A stretch of DNA of 6,817 nucleotides from Chloroflexota bacterium (GTDB lineage Bacteria; Chloroflexota; Dehalococcoidia; GIF9; UBA5629): the NCBI GenBank assembly GCA_026389695.1, contig JAPLHI010000046.1:1-6817 (forward strand), given 5' to 3'. Made by a program: the position numbers and the translations under genes. The stretch's first letter is position 1, and every line of letters begins with the position of its first letter. Under the pieces are notes generated by a model, which searched no databases, was not told where the DNA came from, and saw only the letters and a list, made by a program, of their open reading frames with translations. Below, one piece after another: positions 1-4,586 of this stretch.

Positions 1-524
1 GCATCTTTATCAACGGCCGCCAGCGCCTCTTCTCGCTTCCTCTCCAGATCCGATAATTCGTTTTTTAGTGACTCTATTTTCCCTTTGAGATCTTGCTGTT
101 CTTTCTGCCATAATTGTTCCGCCGCGGTAAATTGTTCACGCAATAGCTTTAAGCCGCTCTTGCCCGCTTCAATTTTTTCCATCAAGTCCAGCAGCACATC
201 ATCTTTTTTACCCAGCCTGACCTTCAGCATCTCGGCTTCCTGCTCATAGCCGACCAATTCCTTGGGATTCTTGATTTTACCGCTGTAAAGTTTATCGTTA
301 ATAGGTACAAGGTTCTTGCGTATGTCCTCGGCCTCCCAGTCCAACTCTTTATATTGCTTTTCAAGCTCTGCCTGGCTCCTGGTAGCATCGGCAAGCTCGG
401 ATTTAGCTTTTTCATAGGCGTCGTTATGGCTGAGCTGGCGGTTTAAATCATCGAGTGATTTAAGCTTGATTTGAATTGCCAGCTCAATCTGATGCAATTC
501 AAAAACACGTTTAGCTGAGCTCAT
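1..524 (-). CDS. Coiled-coil / C4 zinc-ribbon protein (DUF164, CT398/HP0958-like), 3' end outside window
   Basis: Reading leftward from the ATG at 524-522, the frame is open for 174 codons to the window edge, so the C-terminal part is missing. The visible protein is highly charged and almost wholly helical, with two long heptad-like stretches (about residues 8-75 and 90-174). Between them is a turn carrying LYSGKIKNPKEL (79-90), the hallmark of the DUF164 family (N-terminal coiled-coil hairpin, C-terminal four-cysteine zinc ribbon). The zinc ribbon would lie beyond the left edge. Family members include Helicobacter HP0958 and chlamydial CT398, which act as adaptors or nucleic-acid binders; the role here is unknown. 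It starts 44 nt after the stop of the MBL gene on the same strand, so co-transcription is likely. No convincing Shine-Dalgarno precedes the ATG. A TTG three codons upstream (533-531) is an alternative start, and the upstream in-frame stop at 560-558 limits any extension. Confidence 0.85.
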   Translation of the reverse strand, partial: MSSAKRVFELHQIELAIQIKLKSLDDLNRQLSHNDAYEKAKSELADATRSQAELEKQYKELDWEAEDIRKNLVPINDKLYSGKIKNPKELVGYEQEAEMLKVRLGKKDDVLLDLMEKIEAGKSGLKLLREQFTAAEQLWQKEQQDLKGKIESLKNELSDLERKREEALAAVDKD

Positions 525-568
525 AAAAGGCAATTCTACGGCACGATACCTGCCGTGTCAATACGCCA

Positions 569-1207
569 TTAATGCGGATAGTCTAAGACAACTATTTGTG
601 TGGCAGAAGGGATGTTGGTCCTGGTAACCACCAATTTTGCCTGTGTTGCGGCCTCTTTTATGCCAACTTCTTTGAGAAATTTTTCGGGAAAATCCAGGTC
701 GGCCTTTTCATCGGCGGTCTTATAATGCATGGGGATAACAAATCCCGGGTTCATATTCCTCACCAGGTCCGCCGCTACGGACGCGCTAATGGTGGAATGC
801 GCGCCTACGGGTATAAAAAGTACGTTGATATTACCCAGTTCACCGATCATCTCGGGCGAAAGAGCATGACCCAAATCTCCCAGATGACAAAGGGTGACAC
901 CGTCAATCTCAATTACGTAAATTGTATTCTTACCTGACTTCTTTCCCTTTGCATCATCATGAAAGGTGGCAATACCGGTGACATAAGTATCCTTGACCTC
1001 ATATTCACCCGGTCCTTTTATCACCCTGCAATCCCCCTGAATTACGTCGACGGCTGAATGGCCTGGATGCAGGTGACTTACCATAACGATGCCTGCCTGA
1101 ATTTTGCCCAGTGTATAACCTGTTTCCGGCGGGCAGGGATCGGTGACTAATACGGCTTCTTTACCTTTAATGCGAAAACACGAATGTCCTAACCATGTAA
1201 TATCCAT
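569..1207 (-). CDS. MBL-fold metallo-hydrolase, UlaG-like (Lactamase_B_3 type)
   Basis: A complete 212-residue protein of the compact metallo-beta-lactamase fold, probably cytoplasmic because no signal peptide is seen. The start WLGHSCFRIKG and TDPCPP (22-27) are typical of UlaG-like hydrolases. Candidate metal ligands are H45, H47 and H50 in SHLHPGHS, H83 (ATFHD), D111 (CHLGDLGH) and H161 (IPMHYK). The canonical HxHxDH motif reads HLHPGH, so the aspartate that normally binds the second metal is a glycine (G49). This may be a lineage variant with altered metal occupancy. The substrate cannot be predicted. The ATG is well supported by GAGGA at 1215-1219, 7 nt upstream, and by a sigma70-like promoter at 1250-1278. 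It is the first gene of a probable operon with the downstream zinc-ribbon/coiled-coil gene. Confidence 0.9.
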   Translation of the reverse strand: MDITWLGHSCFRIKGKEAVLVTDPCPPETGYTLGKIQAGIVMVSHLHPGHSAVDVIQGDCRVIKGPGEYEVKDTYVTGIATFHDDAKGKKSGKNTIYVIEIDGVTLCHLGDLGHALSPEMIGELGNINVLFIPVGAHSTISASVAADLVRNMNPGFVIPMHYKTADEKADLDFPEKFLKEVGIKEAATQAKLVVTRTNIPSATQIVVLDYPH

Positions 1208-1249
1208 GCAAAAATCCTCGTTTTAATAAGATATAAAGGATGGGTCTTT

Positions 1250-1278
1250 AGTATAGCAATAGGAATATAAAACTTCAA
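1250..1278 (-). promoter_or_regulatory. Sigma70-type promoter of the MBL hydrolase operon
   Basis: On the minus strand, TTGAAG (1273-1278) and TATACT (1250-1255) are separated by exactly 17 nt. They match the consensus at 4/6 and 5/6. Transcription would start near 1243 and give a leader of about 36 nt that contains the GAGGA ribosome-binding site. The -35 box lies about 25 bp from the tsaD -10, so the two promoters are back to back. Confidence 0.6.
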
Positions 1279-1301
1279 TTTAAAGTTAGCATAAATCTTT
1301 A

Positions 1302-1310
1302 TGCTATAAT
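1302..1310 (+). promoter_or_regulatory. Extended -10 promoter of tsaD
   Basis: TGCTATAAT is a perfect extended -10 (TGn followed by TATAAT at 1305-1310). No good -35 is visible at the right distance, which fits extended -10 promoters. Only 7 nt separate the -10 from the tsaD ATG at 1318, so transcription should start at or next to the start codon and give a leaderless mRNA. Confidence 0.65.
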
Positions 1311-1317
1311 CCAGGCA

Positions 1318-2307
1318 ATGCGCATACTGGCTATAGAAACATCCTGTGATGAAACAGCAGCCTCAATCGTTGAGGACGGCTGCATTATACATTCCAACAT
1401 TATAGCATCACAAGTTGAAATCCATGCCCGCTACGGTGGTATTGTGCCCGAGGTAGCCTCGCGTCAGCATATGCTCACCATCGTACCTGTAATGGAACAA
1501 GCCTTGAAAGAAGCGAAAATGAGCCTTAGCGAGATGGATGCTTTAGCAGTCACCAAAGGACCGGGTCTGGCAGGTTCATTAATAGTGGGAGTCAATTTCG
1601 CCAAGGCCCTGGCAATGACAAATCACCTGCCCCTCGTAGGCATCAATCACCTCGAAGGTCACATCTACGCCAACTGGCTCAGTACCTCTAAACCTGAATT
1701 ACCCTGCCTCTGCCTCGTAGTTTCCGGCGGTCACAGCGACATGATCCTGATGGATGACCACGGCAAATTCCGCAAGCTGGGGAACACGAGGGATGATGCC
1801 GCGGGGGAGGCGTTTGATAAGGGAGCCAGGATACTCGGCCTGCCTTACCCGGGAGGCCCTTCAATACAAAAAGCTACACAGGGTATATCGACGTCGCTGA
1901 CACTGCCGCGTGCCTGGCTCAAAGAAAACGATGATTTCAGCTTCAGCGGAGTTAAAACAGCCCTGCTTCACCTGGTAGAGGGTAAAGGATCCCCTGACCC
2001 TGCATGGATAAAAGAGGCAGCCGCAGCCTTCCAGGATGCTATTGTGGATGTGCTGGTTATCAAGACTATTCAAGCTGCACTCAGATTGCAGGTGAAGCAG
2101 ATCCTGCTTGCGGGGGGGGTGGCAGCCAACAGCGCTTTACGAAATCGTTTTCTGGCTGACTCAACTATTCCGGTCCTCATTCCACCACCTGTCCTCTGCA
2201 CGGACAACGCCGCCATGATAGCATCGTGCGCTTATTACCATTTAATGTCAGGCGACATCAACGGTGATAACCTGGACGTTATCCCCGGTCTCGCTCTGGG
2301 AACTTAA
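1318..2307 (+). CDS. tsaD: tRNA N6-adenosine threonylcarbamoyltransferase TsaD
   Basis: TsaD (formerly Gcp/YgjD) transfers the threonylcarbamoyl group from TC-AMP to A37 of ANN-decoding tRNAs, working in bacteria with TsaB and TsaE. The 329-residue protein has normal family length and all hallmarks: IETSCDETA (7-15), the metal-binding HLEGH (H111, H115), VSGGHS (135-140), GEAFDKGAR (163-171), FSFSGVKTA (208-216), LAGGVAAN (264-271) and TDNAAM with the third metal ligand D296. The start is secure because the family begins MRILAIETSCDE and no upstream in-frame start exists. There is no Shine-Dalgarno; the promoter position suggests a leaderless transcript. A run of eight G at 2112-2119 encodes part of the LAGGV motif. 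The 3' end overlaps the convergent DUF2851 gene by 29 bp. The tsaB, tsaE or rimI genes often found beside tsaD are absent here. Confidence 0.98.
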   Translation: MRILAIETSCDETAASIVEDGCIIHSNIIASQVEIHARYGGIVPEVASRQHMLTIVPVMEQALKEAKMSLSEMDALAVTKGPGLAGSLIVGVNFAKALAMTNHLPLVGINHLEGHIYANWLSTSKPELPCLCLVVSGGHSDMILMDDHGKFRKLGNTRDDAAGEAFDKGARILGLPYPGGPSIQKATQGISTSLTLPRAWLKENDDFSFSGVKTALLHLVEGKGSPDPAWIKEAAAAFQDAIVDVLVIKTIQAALRLQVKQILLAGGVAANSALRNRFLADSTIPVLIPPPVLCTDNAAMIASCAYYHLMSGDINGDNLDVIPGLALGT

Positions 2308-3616
2308 ATACGGGACACTGCCTGCAATCCTTCTGGCGGCAATGTGAATGGTAAATGTGAAGCAAACCCTGTTGCTCGCAGGCCGTTAATCTTTGCGCCC
2401 GGATGGGTAACAGCATGGATTTCATATACCGGGTTATGTCATTTTCCGGCAGAGCATGATAGTCATTGTATATATCTATAGCTTTGCAGATTAATCCTAC
2501 GTCCTGATTCACAAGCGCCAAGGATATAAAATAAGGCAGGATCACATTAACTACTATTTCAGCAGCTTTACCTTTTCCCAGGAGCGCGCTGCATTTCTCA
2601 CGGCACACACAGAAATCATAATGATTACCCCAGTACCCGGTGCCTTCGATAATCAGTCCTTTTTCAATCCAGTTGCTTTCGCTACCGGGCGGAGCTTCCT
2701 CAAGTAATTCTAGTAGCCCCGGAACTAGTCCCTGGCGACTGTATCTCTCTAATAGAAAACTCAATGCCGCCAGCCTTCTGGCAGGATGATTTTCGGGTCG
2801 CGTACCATGAAAACACCAATCCCACTCCTGAAGCTGTTGCAACATAGCTATACGTGCACTCCATTCATGTTCCAACGTACTGGTCTCTTCATCTATAAAA
2901 TAATAAGAATTCCCATTCCTTTGTGATGGCAGTAAGCCCGATACGCCAAACAAATAAGCCTGCAAGGAAATTATGTTTTCCTGCAAGTTACGCGTGATAA
3001 ATTTAATTGGAAGCTTTTGCGAAAGCGCCTCAAAAGGAGTTGTATTCCGCGCATATCCCAGCGCTCTGGCAATATACCTGTAGAGCACCTGCTGGTGGTC
3101 TTCTCTTTGTAATTCCACTTTGAATTTATTGACTTTTTGTTTAAACCTTTCGGAACCGGCTTCGTGCAATATTTTATATAAGGTCCCCCTGCTGGATTGC
3201 TTATCGATATAACTGCAGCCATATTGCGTTTGCTTGATTGAATTTGGATTATGCACAACATATCCGGATAGATATTGACTCAAAATGACAGTGGGAATCA
3301 CATTGCCATTTTGCACGATGGCTGGTAATCCACCCCTTTGCCACATGGCAACATGCAGAACTATATTATTATAGACTGGATCACGATGATGCCCGTGGCA
3401 ATGCCAGAGATCGGATGTAACATGTATCTCAACATCTCCATATACTTTTTCATCATCGATCAATAAGACCGCGTCCTGAAAATCACAGCCTGGCCTGGTG
3501 CTGCCTCTACCAGGGTATAATACCTGCACTCTGGCTCCGGTATCAGCCTCCATTACATGAATGGGCTGAAACTCCCAGAGGCCGGAAATATCTTTTTCTT
3601 TAATACTTTTACCCAT
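2279..3616 (-). CDS. DUF2851 family protein
   Basis: A complete 445-residue soluble protein matching the DUF2851 family, whose function is unknown. The diagnostic N-terminal block is present: YPGRGSTRPGCDFQDA (34-49), GDVEIH (60-65), WHCHGHHRD (71-79), YNNIVLHV (82-89). The central region is helical. The C-terminus has the family's QQGLLHIYHSHC segment followed by C431 and C434, giving a His/Cys cluster (H420, H423, H425, C426, C431, C434) that could bind metal. The spacing of D45 and E63-I-H65 recalls PD-(D/E)XK nuclease cores, but that is inference. The first ATG is used; AGG abuts it directly, too close for a normal Shine-Dalgarno. A -10-like TATACT (3641-3646) and TATAGT (3622-3627) lie upstream. 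The gene follows the XRE repressor gene by 61 nt on the same strand, and a copy of the repressor's dyad sits 2 nt upstream of its ATG. Its last codons overlap the end of tsaD. Confidence 0.88.
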   Translation of the reverse strand: MGKSIKEKDISGLWEFQPIHVMEADTGARVQVLYPGRGSTRPGCDFQDAVLLIDDEKVYGDVEIHVTSDLWHCHGHHRDPVYNNIVLHVAMWQRGGLPAIVQNGNVIPTVILSQYLSGYVVHNPNSIKQTQYGCSYIDKQSSRGTLYKILHEAGSERFKQKVNKFKVELQREDHQQVLYRYIARALGYARNTTPFEALSQKLPIKFITRNLQENIISLQAYLFGVSGLLPSQRNGNSYYFIDEETSTLEHEWSARIAMLQQLQEWDWCFHGTRPENHPARRLAALSFLLERYSRQGLVPGLLELLEEAPPGSESNWIEKGLIIEGTGYWGNHYDFCVCREKCSALLGKGKAAEIVVNVILPYFISLALVNQDVGLICKAIDIYNDYHALPENDITRYMKSMLLPIRAQRLTACEQQGLLHIYHSHCRQKDCRQCPVFKFPERDRG

Positions 3617-3618
3617 CC

Positions 3619-3634
3619 TGCACTATAACGTGTA
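3619..3634 (-). promoter_or_regulatory. Candidate second operator of the XRE repressor, upstream of the DUF2851 gene
   Basis: On the plus strand TGCACTATAACGTGTA matches the dyad in the xre promoter (3910-3925) at 13 of 16 positions, including an unbroken TAACGTGTA. One half-site (CGTGTA) is exact; the other is degenerate (TGCACT for TACACG). It lies 2 nt upstream of the DUF2851 start codon, overlaps a -10-like TATAGT (3622-3627) and is just downstream of a TATACT (3641-3646). A protein bound here would block initiation at either. Confidence 0.5.
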
Positions 3635-3677
3635 AAACCCAGTATAAAAATACCTGTAGGATTCTGATTCGCGCTTA

Positions 3678-3899
3678 TTAAGGCTTGGCTTCGTATTTAA
3701 AATTAGACCGATCGGCAATGATGGAAAGCAACTTGGCAGAAGCTCCTCTGGGCTCGTATTGCCCTTGTTCCCATTCACTGATAGTTTGCTGCCTTGTCCC
3801 CAACTGTTCCGCCATTTCAACCTGGGTAAGCTTCATATGTTTTCTCAAAGCTTTAATGTGCAAAGCGTTCCAGTTTTTCTTCAGCCGGCCCTCTTTCAT
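3678..3899 (-). CDS. XRE-family helix-turn-helix transcriptional regulator
   Basis: A 73-residue single-domain DNA-binding protein of the Cro/C1 (XRE) type. The HTH spans about residues 14-63. Helix 2 is TQVEMAEQLG (25-34) and the recognition helix is RQQTISEWEQG (36-46), followed by the typical YEP turn. No sensory or dimerisation domain is fused, as in small phage-type or antitoxin-like repressors. A dyad lies within its own promoter, pointing to negative autoregulation, and a similar site lies at the start of the next gene (DUF2851, same strand), its likely partner or target. The first ATG is needed to include helix 1. No Shine-Dalgarno precedes it, and the -10 ends 6 nt before the ATG, so translation is probably leaderless. 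It is divergent from the FmdB-like gene and may control that too. Confidence 0.9.
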   Translation of the reverse strand: MKEGRLKKNWNALHIKALRKHMKLTQVEMAEQLGTRQQTISEWEQGQYEPRGASAKLLSIIADRSNFKYEAKP

Positions 3900-3905
3900 A
3901 ATATA

Positions 3906-3934
3906 ATATTACACGCTAACGTGTATATTTTCAA
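3906..3934 (-). promoter_or_regulatory. Promoter of the XRE regulator gene
   Basis: On the minus strand TTGAAA (3929-3934, 5/6 match) is followed after exactly 17 nt by TAATAT (3906-3911, 4/6 match). The -10 ends 6 nt before the ATG at 3899, so the predicted start of transcription coincides with the start codon. The 17-nt spacer is largely occupied by the dyad at 3910-3925. Confidence 0.55.
3910..3925. promoter_or_regulatory. Operator dyad in the xre promoter (candidate autoregulatory site)
   Basis: TACACG, four bases (CTAA), then CGTGTA form a perfect 6-4-6 inverted repeat. It fills most of the spacer between the -35 and -10 of the xre promoter and touches the -10. Size and placement are those of an XRE/Cro-type repressor operator. 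A related site lies upstream of the DUF2851 gene. Confidence 0.6.
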
Positions 3935-3955
3935 TATGCATCTACACAAACACGA

Positions 3956-3979
3956 ATTAGACATTCCCGCTTGTCTAAT
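3956..3979. repeat. 24-bp inverted repeat (8-8-8) in the xre / fmdB-like divergent region
   Basis: ATTAGACA (3956-3963), eight bases (TTCCCGCT), then TGTCTAAT (3972-3979) form perfect 8-bp arms. Half-site centres are 16 bp apart, suggesting a dimeric regulator. It lies upstream of both divergent genes, 22 bp from the xre -35 and 44 bp from the fmdB-like ATG. It differs in sequence from the XRE dyad, so another protein may bind it. A short hairpin in RNA is possible, but no U-tract follows. Confidence 0.5.
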
Positions 3980-3997
3980 GGCAAAATTAATACATCG

Positions 3998-4011
3998 AAT
4001 TAATATTAATT
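3998..4011. repeat. 14-bp AT-only perfect palindrome upstream of the fmdB-like gene
   Basis: AATTAATATTAATT reads the same on both strands and ends 11 bp before the ATG at 4023. It could be part of a promoter or an operator. In such AT-rich sequence it may also be chance. Confidence 0.3.
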
Positions 4012-4022
4012 AGAACAATAAT

Positions 4023-4331
4023 ATGCCAATTTATGAATACAGGTCAGTAGAAAAGGGGTGCAGTCATTGCTCAAGGGGTTTTGACGTAATACAAAACATT
4101 AAAGACGAGCCCCTTACTGAATGCCCCCAATGTGGAGCAACGGTGAGACGGGCAGTATCCCGGTTTTCTGCTTGTGTCATGGAAACTTCTGGAGAAACAG
4201 CCTCATTGGAAGAGAAACTCAGCGAATACGAATCTGAAGGCAAATGGAGCCATGCTGCCGAGCTCGCTGATAAGTCCGGGCTTAACGACAGGGCTATGGA
4301 CAATTATAAAAAGGCGGGCTACAACTTCTAA
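4023..4331 (+). CDS. FmdB-type zinc-ribbon protein with a helical C-terminal tail
   Basis: A 102-residue protein starting MPIYEYRS, as in FmdB/zf-ribbon_8 proteins, small putative regulators of unknown function. C13-x2-C16 and C34-x2-C37 form the zinc ribbon, followed by VRRAVSRFSA. The first cysteine pair is about five residues later than in the common form (YRC). The tail (about residues 58-102) lacks the usual Gly/Ser-rich C-terminus. It reads as two or three short amphipathic helices (EGKWSHAAELADKSG, then NDRAMDNYKKAGY) with a TPR-like A-E-L / K-A-G pattern. No Shine-Dalgarno precedes the ATG, and no promoter can be fixed with confidence: TTGTCT at 3971-3976 and TTAATA/TAGAAC at 3987-3992/4011-4016 are weak options. 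It lies between the xre and groES promoters and seems to be transcribed alone. Confidence 0.8.
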   Translation: MPIYEYRSVEKGCSHCSRGFDVIQNIKDEPLTECPQCGATVRRAVSRFSACVMETSGETASLEEKLSEYESEGKWSHAAELADKSGLNDRAMDNYKKAGYNF

Positions 4332-4355
4332 TTCCCTCTGCATTAGATTGAATTT

Positions 4356-4382
4356 TTAGCAGTCACCTCTTTACATTGATAA
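4356..4382. promoter_or_regulatory. Degenerate upstream CIRCE-like element
   Basis: TTAGCAGTC (4356-4364), nine bases, then CATTGATAA (4374-4382). The left arm is identical to that of the main CIRCE and the right arm matches the main one at 7/9, with the same 9-nt spacer. It lies 45 bp upstream of the main element and overlaps the candidate groES -35 boxes, so HrcA bound here would occlude RNA polymerase. Confidence 0.55.
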
Positions 4383-4398
4383 TTTTTTGTGCTACCAT
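4370..4398 (+). promoter_or_regulatory. Candidate groESL promoter
   Basis: TTTACA (4370-4375, 5/6 match) and TACCAT (4393-4398, 4/6 match) are separated by 17 nt. Transcription would begin near 4405, inside the main CIRCE, the usual arrangement for HrcA-repressed groESL. TTGATA (4376-4381) is an alternative -35 but lacks a well-spaced -10. Confidence 0.5.
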
Positions 4399-4400
4399 AT

Positions 4401-4427
4401 TTAGCAGTCTCTAAAAGAGATTGCTAA
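4401..4427. promoter_or_regulatory. CIRCE operator (HrcA binding site) of groESL
   Basis: TTAGCAGTC, nine bases, then GATTGCTAA. Each arm matches the CIRCE consensus (TTAGCACTC-N9-GAGTGCTAA) at 8/9. It lies between the promoter and the groES ribosome-binding site (AAGGAGG, 4434-4440). HrcA binding here would repress groESL until heat shock. Confidence 0.93.
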
Positions 4428-4445
4428 CTTTTTAAGGAGGTAAGC

Positions 4446-4586
4446 ATGGCAGTAAAAATTCAACCTTTGGGTGACAGGGTAGTTGTTAAGCCTCTTGAGA
4501 AAGAGGAAAAGACGAAAAGTGGTATTTATATACCCGATACTGCAAAGGAAAAACCGCAAGAAGGTAAGGTGCTGGCCATGCCTTGA
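4446..4586 (+). pseudogene. groES: groES 5' fragment (co-chaperonin GroES, C-terminal half missing)
   Basis: GroES is the seven-subunit lid of the GroEL chaperonin. This frame begins with a perfect site (AAGGAGG, 5 nt before the ATG) and reads MAVKIQPLGDRVVVKPLEKE, a normal GroES start. It continues through the mobile-loop region (about residues 17-34) to GKVLA at residues 41-44/45. After that the expected VGPG block and the second half of the beta-barrel (about 50 residues) are absent. The frame reads two more codons (MP) and stops at TGA 4584-4586, giving 46 residues instead of about 95-100. The sequence after about 4577 is groEL. Such a fragment is unlikely to fold into a working lid. The lack of other damage suggests a single recent deletion or an assembly error. 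The CIRCE elements and promoter upstream are intact. Confidence 0.9.

Noticed and set aside
224..415. 63-codon minus-strand frame
   Set aside because: It overlaps, in another frame, the longer DUF164-type frame that carries the LYSG...NPKEL hallmark.
596..937. 113-codon plus-strand frame
   Set aside because: It lies wholly antisense to the well-supported MBL hydrolase, and its protein has no recognisable motif.
3623..3820. 65-codon minus-strand frame between the XRE and DUF2851 genes
   Set aside because: Most of it overlaps the XRE coding sequence in another frame; no motif, no ribosome-binding site.
3961..4022. A definite promoter for the fmdB-like gene
   Set aside because: Candidate -35/-10 pairs match only 4/6 each and several are equally plausible, so none was annotated.
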